From the NCBI RefSeq assembly GCF_900107275.1, contig NZ_FNPI01000003.1, positions 186,001 through 250,000 on the forward strand: a DNA stretch of 64,000 nucleotides. The letters run 5' to 3'. Every line of letters starts with the position of its first letter. The first letter of the stretch is position 1. Below are positions 1 through 9,229 of the stretch, one piece after another. The stretch comes from Evansella caseinilytica (GTDB taxonomy: Bacteria; Bacillota; Bacilli; Bacillales; Salisediminibacteriaceae). Made by a program: the position numbers and the translations under genes. The notes below the pieces were generated by a model. The model ran no database searches, was not told where the DNA came from, and worked only from the letters and a program-made list of their open reading frames with translations.

Positions 1-384
1 GATTTCCACGCCATAGTCCAACCCTTTTTGCAACAGCTGAATATTTATCAAAAAATGATCCAGCCTTCCCCCCGAGCCGCCGAGCAAGACAATTTGCCGT
101 GGTTTTTGTGCCAAAGCCCAATCCAGTGCCAACTCCATATCCGTTGCATCCTTTTCGGCCGGAAACTGAGACAGGTGCACGTATTGTGCGTGCACCCATT
201 CCTTCTCTTCCAAGGTTAACGAATCAAAATCGCCAAAAGCGCGCAGCGGTATGATTCCATGCTTCAGCAGATGATATACACCGCGATCGACGCCAATCCA
301 CCCGGCATCCTGCCATTTGTATTTCAGCACATCCAGCGGGGGAACATTTGTGATCGGTCCTCCTGCCAGCAAAACGTACTTCAT
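1..384 (-). CDS. thiN: Thiamine pyrophosphokinase (C-terminus beyond window)
   Basis: Transfers pyrophosphate from ATP to thiamine to make thiamine diphosphate in the cytosol. The first 128 codons are in the window, starting at the ATG at 384; the gene runs off the left edge, and the family is usually about 210 residues. Visible motifs are the N-terminal LLAGGP, the acidic GDFDS, the KDATDME segment and GGSGGRLDH, which together are typical of this kinase. It lies 12 bp downstream of thiT, so the two probably share a transcript under the TPP riboswitch at 1194-1283. In B. subtilis thiN directly follows rpe; here thiT and the riboswitch have been placed between them. Confidence 0.93.
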   Translation of the reverse strand, partial: MKYVLLAGGPITNVPPLDVLKYKWQDAGWIGVDRGVYHLLKHGIIPLRAFGDFDSLTLEEKEWVHAQYVHLSQFPAEKDATDMELALDWALAQKPRQIVLLGGSGGRLDHFLINIQLLQKGLDYGVEI

Positions 385-396
385 CCGTCCCGCTCC

Positions 397-948
397 TTAC
401 CCGTTCGGGTGCAGCAGTTTTTGGTTCGCTTTTGCGAGCAAAATCACTGCAATCACCGAAATGATAAAACCAGGTACCATATAAGTTCCATTATATGCGG
501 CAGAATAAACAGCTACCGGAGTTCCTTCCGGCGCCCACTCCCCGAACCAGACCACGCCGGCAGTAAAATGGGAAAGAAAACGGAGCAGGCAGGCGATAAA
601 TATACCTGCGGTAATATAAAGTGCCTGTTTTTTTCCCGGCATGCCGGCAGTGAGTTTGAATAACCCAGCAAAGCCCAATGCGAGGAAGGCAATGGGATAA
701 TCCAGCAAGCCTTGCAGCCAGTGAACGATATACGGGTTCACAAGCATATTCAGCAAGCCGAAGATCAGTCCGGTGACAAGACCCGCCCGCAAACCGCGGC
801 GATAAGCGATGATAAAAACAGGAATCATGGCAAAGGAAACGGAGCCTCCCTGTGCCCAAATTTTAAAAGAGAAAAAATCAAGAATGAATGCCAGCGCTGC
901 CATAATGGCAATTTCCGCAAGGATTAATACCGGACTTGTTCGCCGCAT
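397..948 (-). CDS. thiT: Thiamine-specific ECF transporter substrate-binding subunit ThiT
   Basis: A 183-residue integral membrane protein with about six hydrophobic segments. It matches the ThiT (YuaJ) family, the S component that binds thiamine and works with the shared energy-coupling module EcfA/A'/T, which is not in this window. The N-terminal stretch with many I/A/L residues followed by KIWAQGGSVSFAMIP and the Y-R-R-G-L loop fits ThiT. A strong AAGGAGG site precedes the ATG at 948. Upstream lie a TPP riboswitch and an intrinsic terminator, so expression should fall when thiamine diphosphate is plentiful. It is probably co-transcribed with thiN. Confidence 0.9.
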   Translation of the reverse strand: MRRTSPVLILAEIAIMAALAFILDFFSFKIWAQGGSVSFAMIPVFIIAYRRGLRAGLVTGLIFGLLNMLVNPYIVHWLQGLLDYPIAFLALGFAGLFKLTAGMPGKKQALYITAGIFIACLLRFLSHFTAGVVWFGEWAPEGTPVAVYSAAYNGTYMVPGFIISVIAVILLAKANQKLLHPNG

Positions 949-1137
949 AGAAAAAACCTCCTTCTTCAGTTAAAATGTCATGTCTTGCTGTTGCTGCTAA
1001 ATAAGGAGAAATACAACCTTTTAAGTTCATATCTTATACAAGGCATAGAAAAAGAGCTTTGTCAAAGAAGCCTCTCGAAGAAAAAAAGCGACTTTTTTCA
1101 AGGCGCCGGTTCACCGTTCATTGAGCCATCTCCAAAC

Positions 1138-1170
1138 AAAAAAACCGTTGCCTCAGAATGTGCAACGGCC
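1138..1170 (-). terminator. Riboswitch-controlled intrinsic terminator before thiT
   Basis: On the minus strand the stem CCGTTGC / GCAACGG is followed by seven T residues. It lies just downstream of the TPP aptamer and before thiT, so it is most likely the expression platform: thiamine diphosphate binding would favour this terminator. Confidence 0.8.
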
Positions 1171-1193
1171 GTTATTCACAATAACATACGCTA

Positions 1194-1283
1194 CCACATC
1201 CCTACGCAAGTACAAACTTACAGGTTCATAGGGTCGAAGCGGAACAGCTTCCTCTCAGTCCCTCACAGGACTCCCCTTGTGGT
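1194..1283 (-). promoter_or_regulatory. TPP riboswitch (THI element)
   Basis: The minus strand carries the signature blocks of the thiamine diphosphate aptamer in order: an AAGGGGAGTCC entry helix, GGACTGAGAGG, GACCCTATGAACCTG, and the closing GCGTAGGGATGTGG. It begins only about 23 nt after the rpe stop codon. Its transcript must therefore start inside rpe or be read through from upstream, and the element also separates rpe from thiT-thiN. Confidence 0.92.
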
Positions 1284-1305
1284 TCATATTCTCCTGTCTC
1301 TTATT

Positions 1306-1956
1306 CTACACCGTTCCCCGGATAGAAGCAATAGCATTGCCTCGGTCAGGTGAATTGTAGATGGCCGAACCTGCGACAAGTACGTTGGCTCCTGCCTCAA
1401 TGCATTGCTTGGCCGTCACTGGATTGACACCGCCGTCCACTTCCACATCGATCTCTCTTCCCGTTTCGGATACGAGTTCGCGAACGCGGGTAATCTTCGG
1501 CAAAACCGCCGGGATGAAGGCTTGTCCGCCGAAACCTGGATTTACGGTCATCAGTAGCACCAAGTCCACATCGTGAATGATATGCTGAATGGCTGACACC
1601 GGTGTGGCAGGATTCAGAACAACACCGGCCTTTACTCCATTTTCCTTGATCAGGTGGATGGACCGATGGAGATGCGTGCATGCTTCGGCATGGACGCTGA
1701 TGATATTCGCTCCGGCCTTTGCGAAATCCGGAATGAACTGATCCGGATTTTCTATCATTAAATGAACGTCCAGCGGCAGTTCGGTAACCGGACGGATCGC
1801 CTCGACGATGAGAGGTCCGATCGTCATGTTCGGAACAAAATGACCGTCCATGACATCGACATGGATATAGTCCGCCCCTCCTTTTTCCACATCAATAATT
1901 TCTTTTCCCAGCTGAGCGAAATCAGCAGACAGTATGGATGGAGCTATTTTGATCAT
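1306..1956 (-). CDS. rpe: Ribulose-phosphate 3-epimerase
   Basis: Interconverts ribulose 5-phosphate and xylulose 5-phosphate in the pentose phosphate pathway; cytosolic, metal-dependent TIM barrel. The 216 residues match the usual family length. Recognisable elements are the N-terminal [27 protein letters not shown] with metal and catalytic residues, [10 protein letters not shown] near the middle and VDGGVN near the C-terminus for phosphate binding. The ATG at 1956 lies 2 bp after the rsgA stop with CGGAGG upstream, so the two are translated from one message, as in B. subtilis. Confidence 0.96.
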   Translation of the reverse strand: MIKIAPSILSADFAQLGKEIIDVEKGGADYIHVDVMDGHFVPNMTIGPLIVEAIRPVTELPLDVHLMIENPDQFIPDFAKAGANIISVHAEACTHLHRSIHLIKENGVKAGVVLNPATPVSAIQHIIHDVDLVLLMTVNPGFGGQAFIPAVLPKITRVRELVSETGREIDVEVDGGVNPVTAKQCIEAGANVLVAGSAIYNSPDRGNAIASIRGTV

Positions 1957-1958
1957 GC

Positions 1959-2843
1959 TTAGTACCTCCGCTTTTGTGATTTTATCTCCTCTAAAAACTG
2001 CAGGTAATGGGCGTAGCGTGATGAAGCAATTTCCCCGTTTTCAACAGCTTCTTTCACGGCGCATTTCGGTTCGTTGACATGGGTGCAACCCCTGAACTTG
2101 CAGCCGTGGATGCGTTCTTTCATTTCCGGAAAGCACAAGCTTAACTCCTCCGCTTCCACCCCGTGGAAATCCAAAGAACTGAATCCCGGAGTGTCTGCCA
2201 CGTATCCGCCTTCATCCAACGGAATCAATTCCACATGGCGCGTCGTATGCTTTCCTCTGCCCAAGCTTTTCGATATTTCTTTTGTTTCCAGCTCCAGTTC
2301 CGGCCTCAGTGCGTTGAGTAATGAAGATTTCCCGACTCCGGATTGTCCGGCAAAAACAGAAACCTTATCGATTAAATATGGCCGCAATGCTTCGATGGTT
2401 TCCTGGACAAAAATCGATGTATTGATGATCTCGTAACCTATTTCCCGATAAACATCTTCATAGGATTGCATTTCCTCTTCCTGCTTATCCTCCAGCAAAT
2501 CAATTTTTGACAGGCAAATGACAGGCTTAATCAAATTGGCTTCCACATGGACTAAAAACTTATCTAACAGGAGCGGACTGAACGAAGGTTCTTCTGTTGA
2601 AAAGACAAGGACTGCCTGATCCACATTGGAAATCGGCGGCCTGACGAGTTCGTTTTTTCGTTCATGCACACCCAGAACGTACCCGTCCGTTCTGTTTTCC
2701 GCTTCAAAGTCAACGAGATCTCCTACTAAAGGAGTAATTTTTCGTTTTCGAAAATTGCCCCGACCCCGGCATTGAAATATTCCTTGTTCATTTTCAACAT
2801 AATAAAAACCGCTTAACGCTTTAATAATTCTACCTTGTTCCAT
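1959..2843 (-). CDS. rsgA: Ribosome small-subunit GTPase RsgA (YloQ)
   Basis: Circularly permuted GTPase that checks late 30S subunit maturation. An N-terminal OB fold ([11 protein letters not shown]) is followed by the permuted G domain with GQSGVGKSS as P-loop and a C-terminal zinc-binding region (Cys, Cys, His, Cys around [14 protein letters not shown]). An ATG also exists 12 bp upstream at 2855, but GGAGG sits at ribosome-binding distance from the ATG at 2843, and the protein then begins like its orthologues; this gives 294 residues. It belongs to the prpC-prkC-rsgA-rpe run. Confidence 0.95.
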   Translation of the reverse strand: MEQGRIIKALSGFYYVENEQGIFQCRGRGNFRKRKITPLVGDLVDFEAENRTDGYVLGVHERKNELVRPPISNVDQAVLVFSTEEPSFSPLLLDKFLVHVEANLIKPVICLSKIDLLEDKQEEEMQSYEDVYREIGYEIINTSIFVQETIEALRPYLIDKVSVFAGQSGVGKSSLLNALRPELELETKEISKSLGRGKHTTRHVELIPLDEGGYVADTPGFSSLDFHGVEAEELSLCFPEMKERIHGCKFRGCTHVNEPKCAVKEAVENGEIASSRYAHYLQFLEEIKSQKRRY

Positions 2844-2943
2844 CCTGGCCTCCATTTGCTTTATTTACATATCAAATCCCCAAAGAAAAAAGTATCTTAT
2901 GGACGGTGCTTTCACATCCGCTTGCTCCACATTGGCAAGATGA

Positions 2944-4953
2944 TCATTGATATTGTTTCATTTCCTCGTATGTGTATTCATATGGAGAATCTTTATATTC
3001 TTCCCCGTTAACATATACCAACAAATAGCCGGAATTCCCCGGCGCCACCGTCATCGGGATATAAAATCTCTTATCTGCGCTGATTTCCTCATCGATCACT
3101 TGCTTTGGTGTGCTGTGCATCATGTCAATTACTGAAATTCTTACTCGGAACGTGGCAGCTTCCCCGTTGTTGGAATCATTTCCTTTGACCTGAAACAGGA
3201 AAGGGACATCTGCTGTTATCGGCTCCTCTTCCGGCTCCTGCTCTACAGGCTCCGGCCCTGAGGAAATGACAACCTTCACCGTTGTACGCTCCTTTATTTC
3301 CGAACCCATCGACGGATTTTGCGAGATGACTTTGCCTTCGTCAATCGTCGCATGATACTGTTCGGAAAAATCTAATTCCACCAGCTCATTATTCGCAAAC
3401 GCGTTGATAACTTCTTCCCGGCTCATTCCATACAGATTTGCCATTGTATAGGTCGGACGCTGACTCAATGTCAGCGTGACGACCGTCTCCTTTGGAATGA
3501 TCAGTTCCCCGGGCTCCGGCGATTGCTGAATAACTGTGTCATTATCGTAATCTGCCGTTTCCTCGTATTCAAAGTCATAATCATCAAAGTCCTCGAGCAT
3601 GCGTTCCGCATCTTGCCTAGATTTGCCGATCAGCTCCAGCATCGCCGTCGGCTCAGATCCCTCGCTTACGATCAGTTTGATATCACTTCCAACCTTCACC
3701 GTTTCACCGGCGCGCGGCGTGTGGCTGATTACCACGCCTTCCTCGATGTCATCATCATGCCGGAATTCGTGATCCACGACTAAGCCAAGTCCCGTCAGCT
3801 CTTTTTCCGCCTCTTCCAGTTCCATGCCGACGATATTGTCAGGGATCGTGACCTCATCTACATGAAGCCATCTAGGAATCATTGAAAAAGCTACGTACAT
3901 GGTTGCAATAAGAAATAACAAGGACAGAAGCGCGATTGTTATCCAAAATTTCATGCCTTTTTTCTTCTTTGCCGGCTTTTCTTTTTTCTGTTTCACGGGT
4001 TTGTTTGTTTTTTTTCCGTGATGATGGACGAGCGTTTGATCGTCATCCGAATCAATCGTTTGACTGATAAGCGGCACCGCTTTCGTTGCTTCTTCATCCT
4101 GGAGCGGGACGGCAATCCTTTCTTCGTCTCTGCGGTCAGCGTCCAGCACCGTCATTAAATCCGTTGTCATTTCATCCGCCGTTCGGTAGCGGCCATCAGG
4201 ATTTTTGCTCGTTGCTTTTAAGATGACGTTTTCCACACTTTGAGGAACGGAAGGATCCTTGTCCTTTAAAAACGGCAGCGGGTCCTGCAAATGCTTAATG
4301 GCAACGGATACCGCCGTATCCCCGTTAAATGGCACTTCTCCGGTCAACATTTCATACATCACGATTCCTAAGGAATAGATGTCTGACTTATACGTCACGT
4401 GACCGCCCCTCGCCTGTTCCGGAGAAAGATAATGAACAGAGCCGAGCACGGAATTCGTATGGGTAATCGTTGCATCACTGATTGCCCTTGCGATGCCGAA
4501 ATCCGTTACTTTAGCCTGGCCGTCCAAGCCGATTAGGATATTGTGTGATTTTATATCCCGGTGAATGATATGGTTTTCATGCGCGTGTTCAATCGCCGAC
4601 GTGATTTGTGTCATAATGTGAACCGCTTCTTGCACATCAAGCTTCCCGTGCTTTTGAATATAGTCCTTCAGCGTGTTTCCTTTCACATACTCCATAACAA
4701 TATAGTAAAGATTGTCTTCCTCACCGACATCGTAAATATTTACCACATTCGGATGAGATAGACTCGTTGCAGCCTGCGCTTCACGACGGAACCGTTTGAT
4801 AAATTCCTCGTCCTCGGAAAATTGAGGTTTGAGCACTTTGACGGCTACTTCCCGGTCCAAAATCATGTCACGGGCTAAATAAACATTGGCCATCCCCCCG
4901 CCGCCCACCGGTTTAAGCAGTTCATAACGGTCGTTGATACGCTTTCCGTTCAT
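2944..4953 (-). CDS. prkC: PASTA-domain serine/threonine protein kinase PrkC
   Basis: Membrane kinase that senses peptidoglycan fragments and phosphorylates cytoplasmic proteins, with roles in germination and stationary phase. Residues 1-270 form a eukaryotic-type kinase: glycine loop GGGGMANV near 17, VAVK lysine near 39, catalytic HRDIKSHN at 131, DFG at 151. A lysine-rich linker precedes one membrane segment at about 335-359. Three PASTA repeats follow, then an extra C-terminal beta-rich domain typical of Bacillus PrkC. The 669-residue length is usual. Its ATG overlaps the prpC stop (ATGA), giving translational coupling of kinase and phosphatase. Confidence 0.97.
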   Translation of the reverse strand: MNGKRINDRYELLKPVGGGGMANVYLARDMILDREVAVKVLKPQFSEDEEFIKRFRREAQAATSLSHPNVVNIYDVGEEDNLYYIVMEYVKGNTLKDYIQKHGKLDVQEAVHIMTQITSAIEHAHENHIIHRDIKSHNILIGLDGQAKVTDFGIARAISDATITHTNSVLGSVHYLSPEQARGGHVTYKSDIYSLGIVMYEMLTGEVPFNGDTAVSVAIKHLQDPLPFLKDKDPSVPQSVENVILKATSKNPDGRYRTADEMTTDLMTVLDADRRDEERIAVPLQDEEATKAVPLISQTIDSDDDQTLVHHHGKKTNKPVKQKKEKPAKKKKGMKFWITIALLSLLFLIATMYVAFSMIPRWLHVDEVTIPDNIVGMELEEAEKELTGLGLVVDHEFRHDDDIEEGVVISHTPRAGETVKVGSDIKLIVSEGSEPTAMLELIGKSRQDAERMLEDFDDYDFEYEETADYDNDTVIQQSPEPGELIIPKETVVTLTLSQRPTYTMANLYGMSREEVINAFANNELVELDFSEQYHATIDEGKVISQNPSMGSEIKERTTVKVVISSGPEPVEQEPEEEPITADVPFLFQVKGNDSNNGEAATFRVRISVIDMMHSTPKQVIDEEISADKRFYIPMTVAPGNSGYLLVYVNGEEYKDSPYEYTYEEMKQYQ

Positions 4954-5708
4954 GCATCACTCACACCCTTTTCCGGATCTGAATGACGCACGATTGCCAA
5001 TGTCACATTATCTTCTCCACCCCGTTCATTTGCCATTGCAATTAACTGGTTGGCAATGTCCTCGAGAGTCTGCTCGCAGGAAAGCTGTTCATTGATCTCC
5101 GCATCCAGCAGCTTATCGGTCAAGCCATCGGAACACAATAGCAAGTGGGAGCCGGAATCCCAATGGATTGTATTGATATCCGTTTTAATGGAATCTTCCG
5201 TTCCCAAAGCACGCAGAATCACATTTTTCCGTGGATGATGCATCGCTTCATCTCTGGTAATCTGTCCTGAGCGAACCAATTCGCCGACAAGCGTGTGGTC
5301 AGCAGTGATTTGCCTCATTTCATCACCGCTTTTTAAATAGATTCGTGAGTCACCCACGTGAGCGACGGAAACGAAGCTTTCATTACAGATTGCCGCAACC
5401 AATGTCGTTCCCATGCCGGCACATTCCGGATTCTCCTGAGCATGAGTAAAAATCCTGCCGTTGACATCGTTGATGATATCTTCCAGCCATTTTTCCGCTT
5501 CTTTCGGGGAAAATGTTGTCTGATTTTCTTCCCATGCTTTTATGATCAATTCTTTCGTCATTTTACTTGCTACATCACCGGCTTGATGCCCACCCATGCC
5601 GTCTGCAACAAGCACGATCATCTGGCCCTTGTCATCAGTTGAGAAAGCACCGTCATCCTCATTATTCGGACGTAATTGTCCCACATCAGTACGAAAAACT
5701 GCATCCAT
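4950..5708 (-). CDS. prpC: PP2C-type protein phosphatase PrpC
   Basis: Metal-dependent Ser/Thr phosphatase that reverses PrkC phosphorylation. All PP2C motifs are present in the 252 residues: N-terminal DVGQLRPNNED, VADGMGGHQAGDVAS with metal-binding aspartate, GMGTTLV, VGDSRIYL, LLLCSDGLTD and the C-terminal GGEDNVTLA. It starts 3 bp after the rlmN stop and overlaps prkC by 4 bp, the standard Bacillus arrangement. Confidence 0.97.
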   Translation of the reverse strand: MDAVFRTDVGQLRPNNEDDGAFSTDDKGQMIVLVADGMGGHQAGDVASKMTKELIIKAWEENQTTFSPKEAEKWLEDIINDVNGRIFTHAQENPECAGMGTTLVAAICNESFVSVAHVGDSRIYLKSGDEMRQITADHTLVGELVRSGQITRDEAMHHPRKNVILRALGTEDSIKTDINTIHWDSGSHLLLCSDGLTDKLLDAEINEQLSCEQTLEDIANQLIAMANERGGEDNVTLAIVRHSDPEKGVSDA

Positions 5709-5711
5709 GTA

Positions 5712-6794
5712 TTATCCCCTCGTTTCTTCTTTACGCTCCTTCGCTCGAAGCTGTCCGCAAGCCGCATCGATATCATGTCCCTGCTCTCTTCGGATCGTCG
5801 CATTGACGCCTCGTTTCTTCAGAGCGCGTTCAAATGCCAGTATTTGCTCCCGCGGAGTTCTGACATAGTCCCGCTCCAAAACATTGTTCACGGGTATTAA
5901 ATTCACATGACATTTTATCCCTTTGATTAAATCCGCCAGGCGCTCTGCATCCTCCTGAGAATCGTTTACGCCGCCGAACAAACCGTATTCGAAGGTGATT
6001 CGCCGGTTTGTTTTATCGATATAATATTTTACGGCATCCATCAGTTTTTCCAAAGGAAAAGCACGGTTGACCGGCATCAGCTTCGAACGGGTTGCCGCGT
6101 CGGCTGCGTGCAGCGAAATGGCGAAATTAATTTGCAGCTTTTCATCGGCAAATTGATATATTTTCGGAACGATACCGCTCGTGGAAACCGTGATATGTCT
6201 TGCCCCGATATTCAATCCTTTATCATGATTGATGGTGCGGAGAAAGCGCAACAGCTCTTCGTAATTATCAAACGGCTCTCCGATTCCCATCACGACGACG
6301 GAGTCCACCCGTTCATCCAGTTCATCCAAATATTGCTGGGCTTTTAGTACTTGCGCGACGATTTCTCCCGCCTCCAAATTCCGCTTTAAGCCGCCGAGCG
6401 TCGATGCGCAAAACGTACAGCCCAGCCTGCAGCCGACCTGCGTCGTAACGCAGACGCTGTTTCCATAGTTATGACGCATCACCACGGTTTCAATCGAGTA
6501 ACCGTCCTTTAATTCAAATAAAAATTTGATAGTCCCGTCCTTCGATGTCTGCCGGGTAACCGTCTTTAGAGTTGTTATGGAATATTCATTCGCCAGCGCA
6601 ACTCGCAATTCCTTTGACAAATTCGTCATTCTTTCAAAAGATGCGACTCTTTTGCCATAAAGCCAGTCATAAATCTGCTTTGCGCGAAAAGCCGGTTCAT
6701 TGTTGTCGCGAAGCCAGCCTGCCAATTCCTCATATGTCAAAGAATAGATGGAAGGCTTTGTATTTTGTCCTGTTGCCGTCTCTTGTGTTAACAT
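5712..6794 (-). CDS. rlmN: Dual-specificity 23S rRNA/tRNA adenine-C2 methyltransferase RlmN
   Basis: Radical-SAM enzyme that methylates A2503 of 23S rRNA and A37 of some tRNAs. The 360 residues contain the CRLGCTFC cluster motif in the first half, the GIGEPFDNY segment, and the second conserved cysteine in the AACGQL motif near the C-terminus. The length is normal. It starts 13 bp after rsmB and ends next to prpC, so it is in the rRNA-modification part of the operon. Confidence 0.96.
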   Translation of the reverse strand: MLTQETATGQNTKPSIYSLTYEELAGWLRDNNEPAFRAKQIYDWLYGKRVASFERMTNLSKELRVALANEYSITTLKTVTRQTSKDGTIKFLFELKDGYSIETVVMRHNYGNSVCVTTQVGCRLGCTFCASTLGGLKRNLEAGEIVAQVLKAQQYLDELDERVDSVVVMGIGEPFDNYEELLRFLRTINHDKGLNIGARHITVSTSGIVPKIYQFADEKLQINFAISLHAADAATRSKLMPVNRAFPLEKLMDAVKYYIDKTNRRITFEYGLFGGVNDSQEDAERLADLIKGIKCHVNLIPVNNVLERDYVRTPREQILAFERALKKRGVNATIRREQGHDIDAACGQLRAKERKEETRG

Positions 6795-6807
6795 CGCTTA
6801 CCCACCT

Positions 6808-8154
6808 TCAGTTCGTTTTCAATACGGTGGCAATAAAAAAACCGTCCGTTTTTTTATCACCGGGAAACAGCTGCAGCATTCCCGACCGGCAGTCATCGCG
6901 ATAATACGCAGGCAAGCATTCTGCCAGCCGGTCATCGAATACCGCATCCTCCTTGGCGGAGACAAACGCCTCCACTACTTGCTGATTCTCTTCTTTATCC
7001 ACTGTACATGTACTATATACAAGTCTGCCTCCCTTTTTCAACAACGGCCACACAGAATCAAGGATGCTTCTCTGAATCTTGGACAGCCGCCGAACATCTT
7101 CCGCGGTCTTCGTCCATTTGATGTCCGGCTTCCGTTGGATGACACCGAGCCCGGAGCAAGGAGCATCAACGAGAATCCGATCGAAACTCTCCCGTTCCAA
7201 ATGACCGCCCGCCTCCCTGGCATCCAAAACCTGCGTTTCAATGCTGTTTAATTGCAACCGTTCGGCAGACTGCTTGATCAAATGAACTTTATGCGGATGG
7301 ATATCGAGGGAAATAATTTTTCCGGAATCAGCGATTTTTTCGGCAATATGCGTTGACTTTCCTCCCGGCGCCGCACAGGCATCGAGAATCACTTCTTGTT
7401 TTTCCGGGGCAAGAGCATAAGCAACGAGCATGGAGCCTGCATCCTGTATCGTCAGCAGGCCTGCTTTAAACGCGGAGGTATGGATCACCGAGCCTTTCGA
7501 TATCTCGATGCATTCAGGAATTGTCTCGCTCTGCGTTGCTGCGACTCCGGCGGATTGCAAGGAAGCGAGCACTTCGTCGATCGCTGCCTTGCTTGTGTTT
7601 ATTCTCGCGGTCAGTACAGGCGGCTGCAAATTGGCGGCTGCCATCTGCTCTGTCCGGCGGATGCCATACTGGCTGACCCAACGGGAAATAAGCCATTGCG
7701 GATGGCTTGTTTTGACGGCAAGCCGGTCCACTTCGGTTTCCAGCGCATCGATATCAGGAAGATCACTCCTCTGTATCGTTCGCAAGATCCCGTTCACCGT
7801 ACCGGCAATCCCTTTGTGCCCCCGCTTCTTAGCAATCTCCACAGCTTCGTGTATCGCAGCCCGGTCAGGAACGCGATCAAGGTAAATCATCTGATATAAC
7901 GTCAGCCGCAGCAGCAGATGAACCCATTTTTCCAACCGCTCCAACGGCCGCTTTGAAAACGGCGTTAAATAGAAATCGAGCGTTAATTGACGCTGCAGCG
8001 TCCCGTAAACGAGCTCGGTCAAGAGCGGAACATCCTTTTGCGGCAGCCCGGCCTTTTTAATCGTTTCATTTACCAGCAAATTGCTGTAGGCTTGACGCTG
8101 CTCTATTTTTAACAATATATCCAATGTCGCTTCCCTAACGTTGCTTCCTGCCAT
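6808..8154 (-). CDS. rsmB: 16S rRNA m5C967 methyltransferase RsmB (Sun)
   Basis: SAM-dependent cytosine-C5 methyltransferase. The 448 residues show an N-terminal NusB-like RNA-binding domain (about 1-130), then the Rossmann methyltransferase fold with LDACAAPGGKSTH for SAM binding, VDAPCSGLGVI and the catalytic-cysteine motif YSTCTVDKEEN. It is separated from the fmt stop by 1 bp, indicating tight coupling in the fmt-rsmB-rlmN-prpC-prkC-rsgA-rpe series. Confidence 0.96.
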   Translation of the reverse strand: MAGSNVREATLDILLKIEQRQAYSNLLVNETIKKAGLPQKDVPLLTELVYGTLQRQLTLDFYLTPFSKRPLERLEKWVHLLLRLTLYQMIYLDRVPDRAAIHEAVEIAKKRGHKGIAGTVNGILRTIQRSDLPDIDALETEVDRLAVKTSHPQWLISRWVSQYGIRRTEQMAAANLQPPVLTARINTSKAAIDEVLASLQSAGVAATQSETIPECIEISKGSVIHTSAFKAGLLTIQDAGSMLVAYALAPEKQEVILDACAAPGGKSTHIAEKIADSGKIISLDIHPHKVHLIKQSAERLQLNSIETQVLDAREAGGHLERESFDRILVDAPCSGLGVIQRKPDIKWTKTAEDVRRLSKIQRSILDSVWPLLKKGGRLVYSTCTVDKEENQQVVEAFVSAKEDAVFDDRLAECLPAYYRDDCRSGMLQLFPGDKKTDGFFIATVLKTN

Positions 8155-8155
8155 T

Positions 8156-9097
8156 TTACTCTCCTAACTTCATCCCCGGTCGCCATTGTTTTCCAGCTCC
8201 ATGGATAAACGTGTTGACATCGATTCTTTTCTTTCCCGATGGCTGGATCTCCAGCACTTTCAATACTGCGCCGTCGCCGCAGGCCACCTCAATGCCTGCT
8301 TCCGAAAGCGCCACGATCGTCCCCGGAGCCTGGGTGCTCTGTCTGTTCGTCTTTTCCGTCCGCCATATTTTCAAGCGTTTATCGCCGAGCGTTGTATATG
8401 CAACCGGCCACGGGGCTAAACCACGAACCTGATTATGAACGGCTGCCGCAGAAAGATGCCAATCGATCTTTTCTTTTTCCTTCGTAATGTTCGGGGCAAA
8501 CGTCGCCTCCGCATCTTCCTGCTCGACGGCATTGATTGATCCGGCTGCTATTTCCGGCAATGTATCCAGAAGCAAATCGGCTCCCAGGCGGCTCAATTTA
8601 TCATGCATCGTTCCTGTCGTGTCGTGCTCCTCAATTGGCATAGCCCGCTGGGACAGAATCGCTCCTGCATCCAATTTTTCCACCATATACATAATTGTGA
8701 TCCCCGTCTCTTTTTCTCCATCAATGATAGCCTGGTGAATCGGCGCCCCGCCGCGGTATTTCGGCAACAACGAAGCATGAACATTGATGCATCCCAACGG
8801 CGGTACATCGAGGAGGCCTTTTGGAAGAATTTGACCGAAAGCTGCCGTAACAATGATATCCGGCTTTATTTTCTCCACTTTTCGCCATTCTTCTTCATTT
8901 TTTATTTTTTCTGGCTGAAATACCGGTATGCCAAGCTCTTCGGCAGCAACCTTCACCGGCGGCGGCGTCAGCGTTTGCTTTCTTCCTTTCGGGCGGTCAG
9001 GCTGCGTCACAACCAGCTGCACATCATAACCACTAGATGCCAATTTATGTAATATCGGAACAGCAAAGTCTGGCGTTCCCATAAAAATCACTTTCAT
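8156..9097 (-). CDS. fmt: Methionyl-tRNA formyltransferase
   Basis: Formylates initiator methionyl-tRNA with 10-formyltetrahydrofolate. The 313 residues begin with the Rossmann-type KVIFMGTPDFAVPIL, carry NVHASLLPKYRGGAPIHQ around the catalytic Asn/His region, and end with the C-terminal OB-like tRNA-binding domain. AGGGGGTACGTG supplies the ribosome-binding site. In B. subtilis def (peptide deformylase) lies directly upstream, between priA and fmt; here it is missing and only 132 bp separate the genes. Confidence 0.96.
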   Translation of the reverse strand: MKVIFMGTPDFAVPILHKLASSGYDVQLVVTQPDRPKGRKQTLTPPPVKVAAEELGIPVFQPEKIKNEEEWRKVEKIKPDIIVTAAFGQILPKGLLDVPPLGCINVHASLLPKYRGGAPIHQAIIDGEKETGITIMYMVEKLDAGAILSQRAMPIEEHDTTGTMHDKLSRLGADLLLDTLPEIAAGSINAVEQEDAEATFAPNITKEKEKIDWHLSAAAVHNQVRGLAPWPVAYTTLGDKRLKIWRTEKTNRQSTQAPGTIVALSEAGIEVACGDGAVLKVLEIQPSGKKRIDVNTFIHGAGKQWRPGMKLGE

Positions 9098-9114
9098 ATC
9101 ACGTACCCCCTTAT

Positions 9115-9146
9115 GAGAAAAGCGGAAGCGCTGCAGCTAGACAGCT
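9115..9146. repeat. Short TCTAGC-type intergenic repeat remnant in the priA-fmt gap
   Basis: The stretch reads, on the minus strand, as CTGTCTAGCTGCAG followed by CGCTTCCGCTTTTC. It resembles the ends of an intergenic repeat I associate with Bacillaceae genomes. It is the only recognisable item in the 132-bp gap where def is expected. Confidence 0.45.
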
Positions 9147-9229
9147 TTCCTATATCAATAAATTTACTTTCGTTTCAGAACATACACTTAAAAACATTTC
9201 GCAACGATTCTTCGTTCGCTGCCACTCCT

